Assembly (NCBI GenBank): GCA_944386985.1
Contig: CALXDD010000015.1
Coordinates: 1-59,263, forward strand
Reading direction: 5' to 3'
DNA from: an uncultured Oscillospiraceae bacterium
GTDB lineage: Bacteria > Bacillota > Clostridia > Oscillospirales > Oscillospiraceae
Length of the DNA: 59,263 nt
Shown in pieces: positions 40,096 through 48,679 of the stretch; the stretch's first letter is position 1; the number at the start of each line of letters is the position of its first letter. Under the pieces are notes generated by a model. That model saw only the letters and a program-made list of their open reading frames with translations, made no database searches and was not told the origin of the DNA. The translations under genes were made by a program, and so were the position numbers.

Positions 40096-41643
40096 CTATT
40101 TTTCCTGCACCTGCTGGCCGCCGAAGTCTCTCGCGGCGCTGGCGCTGTCCCGGCGGAGCATGCTCTCCATCACCCGGATATCGCTCTCCACATCCATCAC
40201 ATCGCTCTTGTAGAGGTTGTCCAGCTGGCGGACAAAGCCGTCCACAATGCTGTCCATGGTGCTCTCGATACGCTGCTTGGCCTCCCGAAGGTTCTCGCCC
40301 TCCACGCCGGTTTCCTCAAAGTCGGCGTAGGTGTCCAGCAGCTTCTGAGTGGTAGGCAGGTAGTAGTCAAAGAAGGTGTGCATCTTTTCCACCTTTTCCG
40401 GGTGGGCAGAGACCTCCTTGAGGATCTGCGCCGTGATCTGTTCCAGACGGTCAATCTTTGCCGACAGCTCCTCGTCGTCGATGCGGTCGTTGGCGGCGCG
40501 GATGTCCCCGATGATCTTCTCATAGCGGCTGTCCCCCTGCACCGGGGGCTTCTCCGCCTTGGGAGCCTCCTCCTTCTCCGGCTTGTTGACCTTGGCGTCA
40601 TACCGGAGAAAATACCCCATCTCCAGATCCAGGTAGACGTCGTTCAGATATTCCTTGTCGATCAATTTCTCCAGTTCCCGGATCACCTTGGGGCGGCTGC
40701 GCCCCACCCGTTTGGCCAGCTCATCCAGCTCGATGGCATCGGATTTTCCCATGGCCCGCAGATACTTGGCGGCCCGTCGGGCCAGAATAGCTTGCCGCTG
40801 CCCCACAAAAAACAGCAGCACGCCTGCGGCGGTACAGCTCAGCGCACTGAGGAGAAGATCCCATATAGGATCGTATCCGCTGAGCAGCCAGCTCACTTCC
40901 TCTGCCAGCTGGGGAATGCCTGTCAGCAGCAACAGCACACCAATAATCCGCAGGGCAATGCTGATTTTCCGGTTTTTCATTGTCCCTGCGTTCTGCTTCT
41001 TGCTTTTCTCCTTATTTTTAGGAGACGATACAGCGGCGCTGGTCTGCTGGGTCTGGGACTGCCGGGCCTGCTGAGGCGGCCGCTGAGACGCCTGGGGCTG
41101 ATTGGGATTCTGCTGGGCTTCACCCTGAGGCTGCGCCTGCTGATAGGGCTGCTGGTAAGGCGGCTGCTGAGGCGCGCCCTGGGGCCGGACTTGCTGGTAG
41201 GGCGGCTGCTGAGGCATCCCCTGGGGCCGGACTTGCTGGTAGGGCGGCTGCTGAGGCGCACCCTGGGGCCGGGCCTGTTGGTAGGGCGGCTGCTGGGGCG
41301 CACCCTGGGGCCGGACTTGCTGGTAGGGCGGCTGCTGGGGCGTCCCCTGGGGCCGGGCCTGCTGATAGGGGGACTGCTGCTGAGGCGGCACGCCCTGAGC
41401 GGGCTGCCGTGGCGCGCCCGCCTGACCGCCCGGACGGTTCCGGGCCTTTCCGCCGCCAAAGAGACTCTCCGCCCACCAGACAAATTCGTTGACAGCGTTA
41501 TTCTCCCCCTGGTCTATCGCCAGCTTGTAGACGAGATAGGCCAGTCCCACCGGCCAGATGAAAAGCAGCAGCAGGATCAGCAGCGGCAAACAGAGCTCAC
41601 TTCGTCTCCTGGGCGGCCTCCCTCCCATTTGCTGTTGGTTCAT
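40096..41643 (-). CDS. XpaC-like membrane protein with proline/glutamine repeat region
   Basis: 515 residues. One membrane helix near residue 20-42 is followed by about six 14-residue repeats of the form PQGAPQQPPYQQVR. Two more helices follow (ISIALRIIGVLLLLTGIP and LLLSALSCTAAGVLLFF). A winged-helix-like part comes next (IELDELAKRVGRSRPKVIREL), and a coiled-coil C-terminus matches the XpaC/5-bromo-4-chloroindolyl phosphate hydrolysis family (THFFDYYLPTTQKLLDTYAD-like). The usual TelA partner is not next to it. Start 41643 is set by AAAGGAGAG. The function of XpaC proteins is unclear, possibly stress or toxic-anion resistance. Confidence 0.8.
   Translation of the reverse strand: MNQQQMGGRPPRRRSELCLPLLILLLLFIWPVGLAYLVYKLAIDQGENNAVNEFVWWAESLFGGGKARNRPGGQAGAPRQPAQGVPPQQQSPYQQARPQGTPQQPPYQQVRPQGAPQQPPYQQARPQGAPQQPPYQQVRPQGMPQQPPYQQVRPQGAPQQPPYQQPYQQAQPQGEAQQNPNQPQASQRPPQQARQSQTQQTSAAVSSPKNKEKSKKQNAGTMKNRKISIALRIIGVLLLLTGIPQLAEEVSWLLSGYDPIWDLLLSALSCTAAGVLLFFVGQRQAILARRAAKYLRAMGKSDAIELDELAKRVGRSRPKVIRELEKLIDKEYLNDVYLDLEMGYFLRYDAKVNKPEKEEAPKAEKPPVQGDSRYEKIIGDIRAANDRIDDEELSAKIDRLEQITAQILKEVSAHPEKVEKMHTFFDYYLPTTQKLLDTYADFEETGVEGENLREAKQRIESTMDSIVDGFVRQLDNLYKSDVMDVESDIRVMESMLRRDSASAARDFGGQQVQEK
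41140..41370 (-). repeat. 42-base tandem coding repeats in the XpaC-like gene
   Basis: About six units of 42 bases, each coding 14 residues rich in Gln, Pro and Tyr. The units differ by few bases, so the array may expand or contract. Confidence 0.8.
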
Positions 41644-41644
41644 C

Positions 41645-41854
41645 TTACTTCTCTCCTTTTTTCCGAAGCTTCTGCTTATGGCCGGCCTCGTCCACCACAT
41701 AGGTGTTGTCCAGCTGGTTTTTCAGGTCGCCCAGCACTGCGTTGATATACTCTCTCCGCAATGCGGCCTGCTCCTGCTTCTCCTCCGGGGTCAGACCAAC
41801 GCTTTTGGCCTTGTGGGCCAGCTGGTTGATCCGGTCAATTTTTGCTTGCTCCAT
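41645..41854 (-). CDS. DUF896 (YnzC-like) protein
   Basis: 69 residues. IDRINQLAHKAKSVGLTPEEK and RREYINAVLGDLKNQLDNTY, quoted in part, are family signatures. Members are short helical hairpin proteins linked to the SOS and stress regulons in Bacilli, with no settled biochemical role. The start at 41854 follows GGAAGGAG. It ends one base before the XpaC-like gene start, so the two are translated together. Confidence 0.93.
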   Translation of the reverse strand: MEQAKIDRINQLAHKAKSVGLTPEEKQEQAALRREYINAVLGDLKNQLDNTYVVDEAGHKQKLRKKGEK

Positions 41855-41934
41855 GGGGCTTCTCCTTCCTTTTCGGAAAAAGTTTAATCCGATTTGAAAT
41901 ATTACAGCCAAATATTACGATTTGAAATCAATTT

Positions 41935-42714
41935 TTACAGGTATCTCTGGAGGACGATCATGGTGCGGCCCTTCTTGCTGAGGCCGCCCACCTGGGCCAC
42001 CACGCACTTGCCGAGGCCGCGGACGGTGATCACATCCCCCTCCGCCACCAGCTTGTCCCCCTTGCAGCAGTCCACATGGTTCACCTGGACCCTGCCTGCG
42101 GCGATGAGCTCTGCGGCCCTGGTGCGGCTGATAGAAAAGCCGCTGGCGGCCACCGCGTCCAGCCGCAGGCGCATCACCGTGTCACGGATCTCCTTGACCT
42201 GCTGCTGGGGTACCACCAGGTCGCCAAGAGGAATCTCCTCCACAGCGAGCCGGGCCCGGCCGGCGCTGGTCCAGTTTTGCAGGAGGAAGGGGGCGATGTC
42301 CGTGGCGGCGATCAGGTCGCACTGTCCCGGGGATACCAGCAGGTCTCCCAGCTTCTCCCGGGTGATGCCAAGGGCCATGAGGCTGCCCAAAAAGTCCCGG
42401 TGGGTGGGCTCCTCGCCGCCCCGGCATTTTGCCCGCAGAACCGCAAGAACGCTGTCGTCCCCCTCACACCAGTTGGGGAGGAACTGGAGGAGCTTTCGTC
42501 CCGCCTGGGGGTAGCCGCCGTTCCACACATAGCCGCTGTGGATCCCGGCGGCGTTCAGCATGGCCTGAACGGAGGCCTGCTCCGCCTCGGTGAGGAAGGG
42601 GGTGGCGGTGGGAATGCATTTGCGGTCCATCTGCTCGTATTTATCCAAAACCCGGGCCAGCAGCATCCGTTCCTCGGGGGAGGCGGCCCGGCTGAGAAGA
42701 GCTGTCTTGTCCAT
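41935..42714 (-). CDS. ylmH: YlmH-type S4 RNA-binding protein
   Basis: 259 residues. The N-terminal PLP-independent domain has TPFLTEAEQASVQAML. The C-terminal S4 RNA-binding domain shows SISRTRAAELIAAGRVQVNH and GDVITVRGLGK. YlmH proteins act on stalled ribosome complexes or on cell-division-linked translation. It is usually found in the ylm cell-division cluster, but here it follows an ABC exporter by 3 bases and is presumably read from the same transcript. Confidence 0.9.
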   Translation of the reverse strand: MDKTALLSRAASPEERMLLARVLDKYEQMDRKCIPTATPFLTEAEQASVQAMLNAAGIHSGYVWNGGYPQAGRKLLQFLPNWCEGDDSVLAVLRAKCRGGEEPTHRDFLGSLMALGITREKLGDLLVSPGQCDLIAATDIAPFLLQNWTSAGRARLAVEEIPLGDLVVPQQQVKEIRDTVMRLRLDAVAASGFSISRTRAAELIAAGRVQVNHVDCCKGDKLVAEGDVITVRGLGKCVVAQVGGLSKKGRTMIVLQRYL

Positions 42715-42717
42715 AGT

Positions 42718-44469
42718 TTATCCGTTGAGGTTCTGGGTGTTGTACAGCTGGGCGTAGTCCCCACCCTTGGCCATCAGCTCCTCATGGGTGCCCTCCTCCA
42801 CGATGACGCCGTCCCGGACCACCAAAATGCGGTGGGCCGCCCGGACGGTGGAGAGGCGGTGAGCGATGATGAGGGTGGTGCGGCCCCGGGCCAGTTCGTC
42901 AAAGGCGTGCTGGATCTTGGACTCGGTGACGCTGTCTAAGGCGGAGGTGGCCTCGTCTAAAATAAGGATGGGGGGATTCTTCAAAAAGATCCGGGCGATG
43001 GCGATGCGCTGCTTCTGCCCGCCGGACAGCAGAGCGCCCCGCTCCCCCACATAGGTCTCAAAGCCGTGGGGCATGGCCATGATGTCGTCGTAGATCTCCG
43101 CGCGGCGGGCGGCCTCCATCACCTCGTCCACCGAGGCGTCGGGCCGGCCGTAGCGGATATTCTCCATGATGCTGGCGGCGAAGAGGAACACATCCTGCTG
43201 CACCACGCCGATGTTCCGGCGAAGGCTCCGCTGCTTCACATCCCGGACGTCCAGACCGTCGATGGTAATGCTGCCCTCGGTGACGTCGTAGAACCGGGGG
43301 ATCAGGTTGCAGAGAGTGCTTTTGCCGCCGCCGGAGGGGCCCACCACGGCGATGGTCTCCCCGGGCTGTACATGGAGGTTGATGTGGTGGAGGACTTCGG
43401 TGTCGTCCCGCTCGTAGGAGAAGCTCACGTCCTTCATCTCAATCTCGCCCCGGACGTTTTGCAGTTCCACAGAGTCCTCCTTGTCCTTCAGCTCCGGCTC
43501 GATGGACATGAGTTCGATGAACCGGTGGAGACCGGCGAAGCCGTTGGCGAAAAGCTCGTTGAAGTTGGCCATCTTCCGCATGGGAGTGATGAAGGTGCTG
43601 ATATAGAGGTTGAAGGTGATGAGGTCCATGTAGTTCATGTCCCCGTCCATGATCATCTTGCCGCCCACGGCGATGACCACCAGGGGCAGAAGGCACATGA
43701 AAAAGTCCAGGGTAGCGTTGAAGCGGCCCATGGCCTTGTGGAAATTCCGCTTGGAGGTTTTGAACTGCTCGTTGGCAGCGTTGAATTTGGTGGCCTCGGC
43801 GCCCTCATTGGAGAAGGCCTTGGCGGTGCGCATGCCGGAGAGGCTGGACTCAATGTCGGCGTTGATTCCGGCCATGGTCTGCTTCACCGCCCGGGAGGCG
43901 TCCATCATGCTGCGGCGGTTGACCATGGTGACCACCACAAAGATGGGCACTAAGATCAGCACCACCAGGGCCAGCTGCCAGCGGATGGTGAACATGATGG
44001 CAATGGCTCCCAGCACGGTCACCAGGGAGGTGAAGAGGTCCTCCGGGCCGTGGTGGGCCAGCTCGGTGATGTCAAAAAGCTCGGCGGTCATGCGGCTCAT
44101 CAGGTGTCCGGTGCGGTTTTTGTCGTAGAATCCGAAGGACAGGGTCTGAATGTGGGAAAAGAGGTCCCGCCGGATGTCCGCCTCCACCCGGATGCCGAAG
44201 GTGTGGCCCCAGTAACAGACGATATACTGCAGCACCGCCCGCAGCACATAGGCCAAAAGGAAGATGGCCATGACGGCGAAGAAGGCGCGGTAGAGACTGT
44301 TGGGCAGCAGATCGTACATGCACATTCTGGACACATAGGGAAAGGCCAGGTCGATCATGGACATAAGAAAGGCGCAGGTGATGTCCGTGAGAAAAAGCTT
44401 TTTATGAGGCTTGAAGTAGCTGAAAAAGATAGCAAGAGTGCCTTTTGTCTGAAAATCCCGGGTGGTCAT
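42718..44469 (-). CDS. ABC exporter, homodimeric type
   Basis: 583 residues: six-helix membrane domain and ATPase domain in one chain. Walker A is GPSGGGKST, signature LSGGQKQRI, Walker B ILILDEATSA, all complete. It is most similar in layout to MsbA/BmrA multidrug or lipid exporters. The promoter is at 44503-44531. The gene starts the unit exporter-ylmH, with DUF896 and XpaC further downstream after an 80-base gap. Confidence 0.94.
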   Translation of the reverse strand: MTTRDFQTKGTLAIFFSYFKPHKKLFLTDITCAFLMSMIDLAFPYVSRMCMYDLLPNSLYRAFFAVMAIFLLAYVLRAVLQYIVCYWGHTFGIRVEADIRRDLFSHIQTLSFGFYDKNRTGHLMSRMTAELFDITELAHHGPEDLFTSLVTVLGAIAIMFTIRWQLALVVLILVPIFVVVTMVNRRSMMDASRAVKQTMAGINADIESSLSGMRTAKAFSNEGAEATKFNAANEQFKTSKRNFHKAMGRFNATLDFFMCLLPLVVIAVGGKMIMDGDMNYMDLITFNLYISTFITPMRKMANFNELFANGFAGLHRFIELMSIEPELKDKEDSVELQNVRGEIEMKDVSFSYERDDTEVLHHINLHVQPGETIAVVGPSGGGKSTLCNLIPRFYDVTEGSITIDGLDVRDVKQRSLRRNIGVVQQDVFLFAASIMENIRYGRPDASVDEVMEAARRAEIYDDIMAMPHGFETYVGERGALLSGGQKQRIAIARIFLKNPPILILDEATSALDSVTESKIQHAFDELARGRTTLIIAHRLSTVRAAHRILVVRDGVIVEEGTHEELMAKGGDYAQLYNTQNLNG

Positions 44470-44502
44470 AGAAATTCCCCCTCAATACATTTCTAATTTG
44501 TT

Positions 44503-44531
44503 ATTGTAGCATGGACGTTCCTTTGAAGCAA
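44503..44531 (-). promoter_or_regulatory. Promoter of the ABC exporter gene
   Basis: Minus-strand TTGCTT (44531-44526), 17-base spacer, TACAAT (44508-44503), 34 bases from the start codon. Confidence 0.6.
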
Positions 44532-44692
44532 CACCCAACCCCCTCCAATTCCCACAGATTCCGCCAGGGTACAGTCTTCGGGTTTTGGCAGATAGAGAAA
44601 AACAGCTCGGCTGGGGGCGTTTGCCCAAGTGGGGATCCGACCTGTCCTGCAATGTCCTGCCAGGCACCGCCCCCGCCGGTCGCACATAGGAT

Positions 44693-44716
44693 GTGAGGGA
44701 CCGAACGGTCCCTCAC
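44693..44716 (+). promoter_or_regulatory. Hairpin in the collagen gene leader
   Basis: A 10-bp perfect stem GTGAGGGACC / GGTCCCTCAC with loop GAAC, 28 bases before the start codon and not followed by T residues. It may be an operator or an mRNA-stabilising leader. The rest of 44532-44692 shows nothing I can name. Confidence 0.5.
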
Positions 44717-44744
44717 TATGAACTTACTTTGGGAGGATTTCCCT

Positions 44745-46448
44745 ATGATGCATCATCATTGCAACCCCTGCGACTGCTGTGAGAGCTGCGATCCCTGCCG
44801 CTGCGGTGAAAAGGTGGTCTGCTGTCCCGGTCCCAGAGGTCCTCGGGGCCTGCCTGGCCCTATAGGGCCCCAAGGTCCTCAGGGGCCGAGAGGTGAGACC
44901 GGCCCCCAGGGTCCTCAGGGCCCCCGTGGTCCCCAGGGGCCTCAGGGTCCGCAGGGCCCCCGGGGTGCTACCGGACCTCAGGGCCCCCAGGGCCTGACCG
45001 GCGCCACCGGCGCAACGGGGGCTACGGGTCCCCAGGGTCCCGCCGGTGAGGCGGCCACCGTCGCGGTTGGCACAGTCACCACCGGCCAGCCCGGCACCCA
45101 GGCATCCGTCACCAATTCCGGCACGGATACCAATGCTGTACTGAATTTCGTCATTCCTCAAGGCGCCACCGGCGCAACCGGTCCCCAGGGTCCGGAGGGT
45201 CCTCAGGGTCCCCAGGGTCCCCAGGGTCCCCAGGGGCCCGCAGGTCCTACCGGCACAACGGGCGCTACCGGCGCGACGGGTGCCACCGGAGCTACAGGTC
45301 CCCAGGGCCCCGCCGGTGAGGCGGCCACCGTCACGGTTGGCACGGTCACCACCGGCCAGCCCGGTACCCAGGCTTCCGTCACCAACTCCGGCACCGATGC
45401 CAACGCCGTGCTGGACTTCGTCATCCCCCAGGGTGCAACCGGCGCAACCGGTCTCCAGGGTCCGGCGGGGCCTCAGGGTCCCCAGGGCCCCGCCGGTCCT
45501 ACCGGTGCAACGGGCGCCACCGGTCCTCAGGGTCCGGAGGGTCCTCAGGGGCCTGCCGGTGAGGCGGCCACCGTCACGGTTGGCACGGTCACCACCGGTC
45601 AGCCCGGTACTCAAGCCTCCGTCACCAACTCCGGCACCGACACCAACGCCGTGCTGGACTTCGTCATTCCCCAGGGCGCCACCGGCGCTACCGGCCCCCA
45701 GGGTCCGGAAGGTCCCCAAGGTCCGGAAGGTCCCCAGGGGCCTGCCGGAAAGGCTGCTACCATCACGGTTGGTACAGTCACCACCGGCGAGCCCGGTACC
45801 CAGGCATCTGTCACCAATTCCGGTACCGACACCGACGCTGTGCTGGACTTTGTCATTCCCCAGGGCGCCACCGGTTCCACCGGTTCTTCCGGCGCCGCCG
45901 GCGCCGCCGGGAGGGCCGCCACCGTCTCCGTAGGCACCGTTACTACCGGCGCGCCCGGTACCAGCGCCGCCGTCACCAATTCCGGGAGCAACACCGACGC
46001 CACCCTGGATTTCGTTATTCCGCAGGGGAACAACGGCGTTGCTTCCTACTGGTCCGGCACCAACTCCGCCGTTACCCTGTCCCCTGGTCAGGCGATCCCT
46101 CTGACTCTGGCGGCGAACAGCCCCGGCAGCGGCATTACCCTCAGCGGCACTACCGTCACGCTGCCGTCGGGCACCTATCTCGTCAACTACTCCACCAATG
46201 CCGAGTCCGGTGGAAGCGGCAGCGGCAGCAGCAGCGTGGTCACCACGCTGTCTCCTACAGTCAATGGCTCCGCTATTTCCACTGCCGTCGCCACTGCCAT
46301 TCTGGAGCGGGGCGACATGTCCACACTGGCCAGAACCTTCCTGCTTACCGCTGCCAATGGCGATCAGCTGAAGCTGGTCAACGCCACCGGAAACACCTAT
46401 TCCACCCAGTACAGCAATACCAATCTGGTGCTGCTGCGCCTGGCGTGA
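44745..46448 (+). CDS. Collagen-like surface protein with BclA-type C-terminal domain
   Basis: 567 residues. The N-terminus is rich in His and Cys ([18 protein letters not shown]). A Gly-X-Y region ([12 protein letters not shown] onwards) is interrupted by five 40-residue modules of the pattern AATVxVGTVTTGxPGTxASV. The last 135 residues form a BclA-like jelly-roll trimer domain ([18 protein letters not shown] ... TNLVLLRLA). Such proteins coat spores or cells as trimers. GGGAGG sets the start at 44745; the earlier ATG at 44718 lacks one. No signal peptide is seen, as in exosporium proteins assembled inside the mother cell. Confidence 0.88.
   Translation: MMHHHCNPCDCCESCDPCRCGEKVVCCPGPRGPRGLPGPIGPQGPQGPRGETGPQGPQGPRGPQGPQGPQGPRGATGPQGPQGLTGATGATGATGPQGPAGEAATVAVGTVTTGQPGTQASVTNSGTDTNAVLNFVIPQGATGATGPQGPEGPQGPQGPQGPQGPAGPTGTTGATGATGATGATGPQGPAGEAATVTVGTVTTGQPGTQASVTNSGTDANAVLDFVIPQGATGATGLQGPAGPQGPQGPAGPTGATGATGPQGPEGPQGPAGEAATVTVGTVTTGQPGTQASVTNSGTDTNAVLDFVIPQGATGATGPQGPEGPQGPEGPQGPAGKAATITVGTVTTGEPGTQASVTNSGTDTDAVLDFVIPQGATGSTGSSGAAGAAGRAATVSVGTVTTGAPGTSAAVTNSGSNTDATLDFVIPQGNNGVASYWSGTNSAVTLSPGQAIPLTLAANSPGSGITLSGTTVTLPSGTYLVNYSTNAESGGSGSGSSSVVTTLSPTVNGSAISTAVATAILERGDMSTLARTFLLTAANGDQLKLVNATGNTYSTQYSNTNLVLLRLA
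45046..46027 (+). repeat. Five long coding modules separated by Gly-X-Y stretches
   Basis: Modules begin near 45046, 45313, 45559, 45748 and 45910. The second and third are nearly identical. They share the ends [17 protein letters not shown] and alternate with collagen stretches of differing length. Confidence 0.85.
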
Positions 46449-46456
46449 CAGACAAA

Positions 46457-46488
46457 AAAATCGCTCCCGCGAAAGCGGGAGCGATTTT
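46457..46488. terminator. Bidirectional terminator after the collagen gene
   Basis: A 14-bp stem AAAATCGCTCCCGC / GCGGGAGCGATTTT with loop GAAA serves the collagen gene and the minus-strand small gene. Confidence 0.92.
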
Positions 46489-46499
46489 CTGTCGGCATA

Positions 46500-46670
46500 T
46501 TACTCGTAGAGCACCTCGTCGTCATAATCGTCACACTCACGGCAGCACTTGCCGCGGAAATCGGACAGGCAGCCGGTGATCTTGTCCCAGAATGCGACGA
46601 TCAGGCAGGTGAAAGCGGCAAGGGCCAGGGCGGCGCCAACGATTTTCAGCACTAAGCGGGCAACTCTCAT
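46500..46670 (-). CDS. 56-residue single-pass membrane peptide
   Basis: MRVARLVLKIVGAALALAAF leads into a hydrophobic helix reaching about residue 27. A short Cys-rich acidic tail follows (GKCCRECDDYDDEVLYE). AAAGGAGG lies 8 bases before ATG 46670. A promoter, TTGTAT-N17-TACAAT, lies at 46734-46706 and a terminator follows, so it is a complete single-gene unit. I do not recognise it. The tail could bind a metal or a partner protein. Confidence 0.75.
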   Translation of the reverse strand: MRVARLVLKIVGAALALAAFTCLIVAFWDKITGCLSDFRGKCCRECDDYDDEVLYE

Positions 46671-46705
46671 GATGGGGTCCTCCTTTATTGTTCACTGATG
46701 GGTAT

Positions 46706-46734
46706 ATTGTACACCATTCCGCCGGAAAATACAA
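46706..46734 (-). promoter_or_regulatory. Promoter of the 56-residue gene
   Basis: Minus-strand TTGTAT (46734-46729), 17-base spacer, TACAAT (46711-46706), 36 bases from the start codon. Confidence 0.7.
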
Positions 46735-46806
46735 TTCCTTTTTTGTGAAATTACCAAACAGCGGTTCTTCCCGGCGGATGGGATGTATCCGTCTTGAAAA
46801 AATGGA

Positions 46807-47175
46807 TCAAAATCCGATATACAGCTCTATGGAGATGCGGTCCTCTCCCACCGTCACCGAAGCGGTGTCCGCGATCTGTCCCACCAGGGCCAGCTCGCTG
46901 TCGCCGGTGAACCGGTCGCCCCCGGTCAGGGCCCAGAACTCCTCCACCATGGCGGGGTTTCGGACGGCGGGCTGCAGAAGTTCCGCCATTTTGTCCATCT
47001 CTCCCCGGCGCTGGGGAACAAAATTTCCATCCACCCGCAGCCGGAGGCCGTCCGCCTCCCGGCGCAGCGACAGATCTATCTCCGTTCCTCCCGCCAGCAG
47101 CAGCGCGTTGTAGATCTCGTCCACCACCCGGCGCATCTTTCTTCTGGCGTTCTGGATATGCTTTCCCTGCTTCAT
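46807..47175 (-). CDS. Unknown cytoplasmic protein paired with the DUF1576-type membrane protein
   Basis: 122 residues, family not recognised. It begins with a basic helix (GKHIQNARRKMRRVVDEIYNAL, in part) followed by strands LSLRREADGLRLRVDG and a C-terminal strand VGEDRISIELYIGF, an alpha/beta layout. There are no membrane segments. It starts 4 bases after the stop of the upstream membrane protein gene, so the two products are probably partners. Confidence 0.55.
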   Translation of the reverse strand: MKQGKHIQNARRKMRRVVDEIYNALLLAGGTEIDLSLRREADGLRLRVDGNFVPQRRGEMDKMAELLQPAVRNPAMVEEFWALTGGDRFTGDSELALVGQIADTASVTVGEDRISIELYIGF

Positions 47176-47179
47176 GGTA

Positions 47180-48433
47180 CTATTCCTCCGGTTCCGGCCG
47201 CAGGGCCTGGATAATGGGCAGCATCAGCACGCAGGTGAGTCCCGCGGCAAAGCCGTTGTTGTAAAGATTCATCCCGCCGTGGAGAAAAGCGGTGTGCTGT
47301 ACGATGGTCATGTGCATGAATCCGGCCAGGAACCCCCAGAACACGCCGAACTGTCCGGCAATGGGAGCAAGTCCTGTGCACAGCAGGGTGGCCAGCAGCA
47401 CTGCCGGGGAGTTGATGGGGATATTGCCCATAAGCCGGGAGGAGGCCACCGCTCCCAGGGCCACGGGGATTACGTTGCGGGGGTGCTTGCCGAAGGCGGC
47501 AAAGCCCACTACGGAAAAAATACAGCACAGCAGCGGCCCGTTCAGATCCGCTCCCATCCACCTGAGATACAGCGCCCCCAGCGCACCGGTCAGCGACATA
47601 TTCACAAAGGTGGGGCCTAATCCGTCCAGGGCTGTGAAATCCGCCACCGCCCGGCCGGAGTGGCGGAAAATGGGCCGGTACTGCTGCCAGCTGCGGCAGC
47701 CCATCACCGCTCCCAGGATCAGAAGGGCCGCCAGAAGTCCCCAGGTCAGTACATCCGGCAAAATTCCGTTGTCCCGGCTCCAGCTGCTCACATCCGCAAA
47801 CTCCACCCCAAAGCCCTTGAGAATACTGGCCATCCCAAGGCCGATGAAGCCGGCGGCAAAGCCCACATTGTAGAGATTATAGCCCTGGTGGATGCGCACG
47901 GTGTAGGCCGACACCGGAGGCAGGAAAAAGCCGATGGCGATACCGCACAGCGCCATGGTGAGCATCCGAAGGCCGTAGCGGGCGTTGTTCATGACAAAGC
48001 TCACCAACGGGGACAGGCAGGTGCCGAAAAAGGTAACATAGACATACTTGGAAAAGGGCTCCCGGCGATAGCGGGAATAGATCCAGCCTCCCGCCAGAAT
48101 GGGCAGGGTGTTCACCAGATTCTTCCCCATAAGGGCAAAGCCCGCCATCATATAGAGACAGGCCACCGACAGCCCTGTGAAGGGCATCTTCAGACGCCGG
48201 ACCAGGAGCGTGCTCAAAAGCAGCACCAGCCCCGCGTTCAGCAGCGCGCCCCCCAGACCGCCGGTGACGATGGAGTCGGTAATGAGCCCTGTCTCCGCCT
48301 GCTGGATACGCAAAAAGCCCTCAATCAGTGTTTTGTCCGGCTGGGCGATCACCGCGCAGAGCAGCAAAATGCCTGCCGTTCCCATCAGTACCGCAAATAA
48401 AATCCGATCTGTTTCCCTGGCCTTCTCCGCCAT
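47180..48433 (-). CDS. Multi-pass membrane protein, DUF1576 type
   Basis: 417 residues with 10-12 hydrophobic segments. Two halves share similar text, HQGYNLYNVGFAAGFIGLG and HGGMNLYNNGFAAGLTCVL, so it looks like an internal duplication. FMHMTIVQHTAFLHGG is conserved-looking and could line a transport path. The start at 48433 follows AGGTGG; longer antisense reading upstream is not coding. Family members have no assigned substrate. The small gene behind it is likely part of the same unit. Confidence 0.7.
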   Translation of the reverse strand: MAEKARETDRILFAVLMGTAGILLLCAVIAQPDKTLIEGFLRIQQAETGLITDSIVTGGLGGALLNAGLVLLLSTLLVRRLKMPFTGLSVACLYMMAGFALMGKNLVNTLPILAGGWIYSRYRREPFSKYVYVTFFGTCLSPLVSFVMNNARYGLRMLTMALCGIAIGFFLPPVSAYTVRIHQGYNLYNVGFAAGFIGLGMASILKGFGVEFADVSSWSRDNGILPDVLTWGLLAALLILGAVMGCRSWQQYRPIFRHSGRAVADFTALDGLGPTFVNMSLTGALGALYLRWMGADLNGPLLCCIFSVVGFAAFGKHPRNVIPVALGAVASSRLMGNIPINSPAVLLATLLCTGLAPIAGQFGVFWGFLAGFMHMTIVQHTAFLHGGMNLYNNGFAAGLTCVLMLPIIQALRPEPEE

Positions 48434-48679
48434 AGCCCACCTCACTTTTTCGTGTCGTCCGGTGTCCGTCCTTCCTTCGGGGAGGCGCGTTCCTGTTCTA
48501 CCAAATAGTGTATAGGATGGCGGGGATTTTGACAAGTATACCACCAAAAAATGCAAAGAATTTGACAAGGATTTTCCAAAATCCCAGAACGCCTGTGCGA
48601 TATTTCCCTTCCCACTGCCGGTAAACTGTGATACAATACCGACAATCATTGCAAGATGCGGAGAGGAGGCGTCGGCGCC

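Noticed and set aside
41140-41370. CRISPR or minisatellite array
   Set aside because: 42-base units directly adjoin without spacers and are coding in the XpaC-like gene.
45046-46027. CRISPR-like spaced repeats
   Set aside because: The repeats are in frame and encode protein modules of the collagen-like gene; there are no spacers of constant length and no cas genes.
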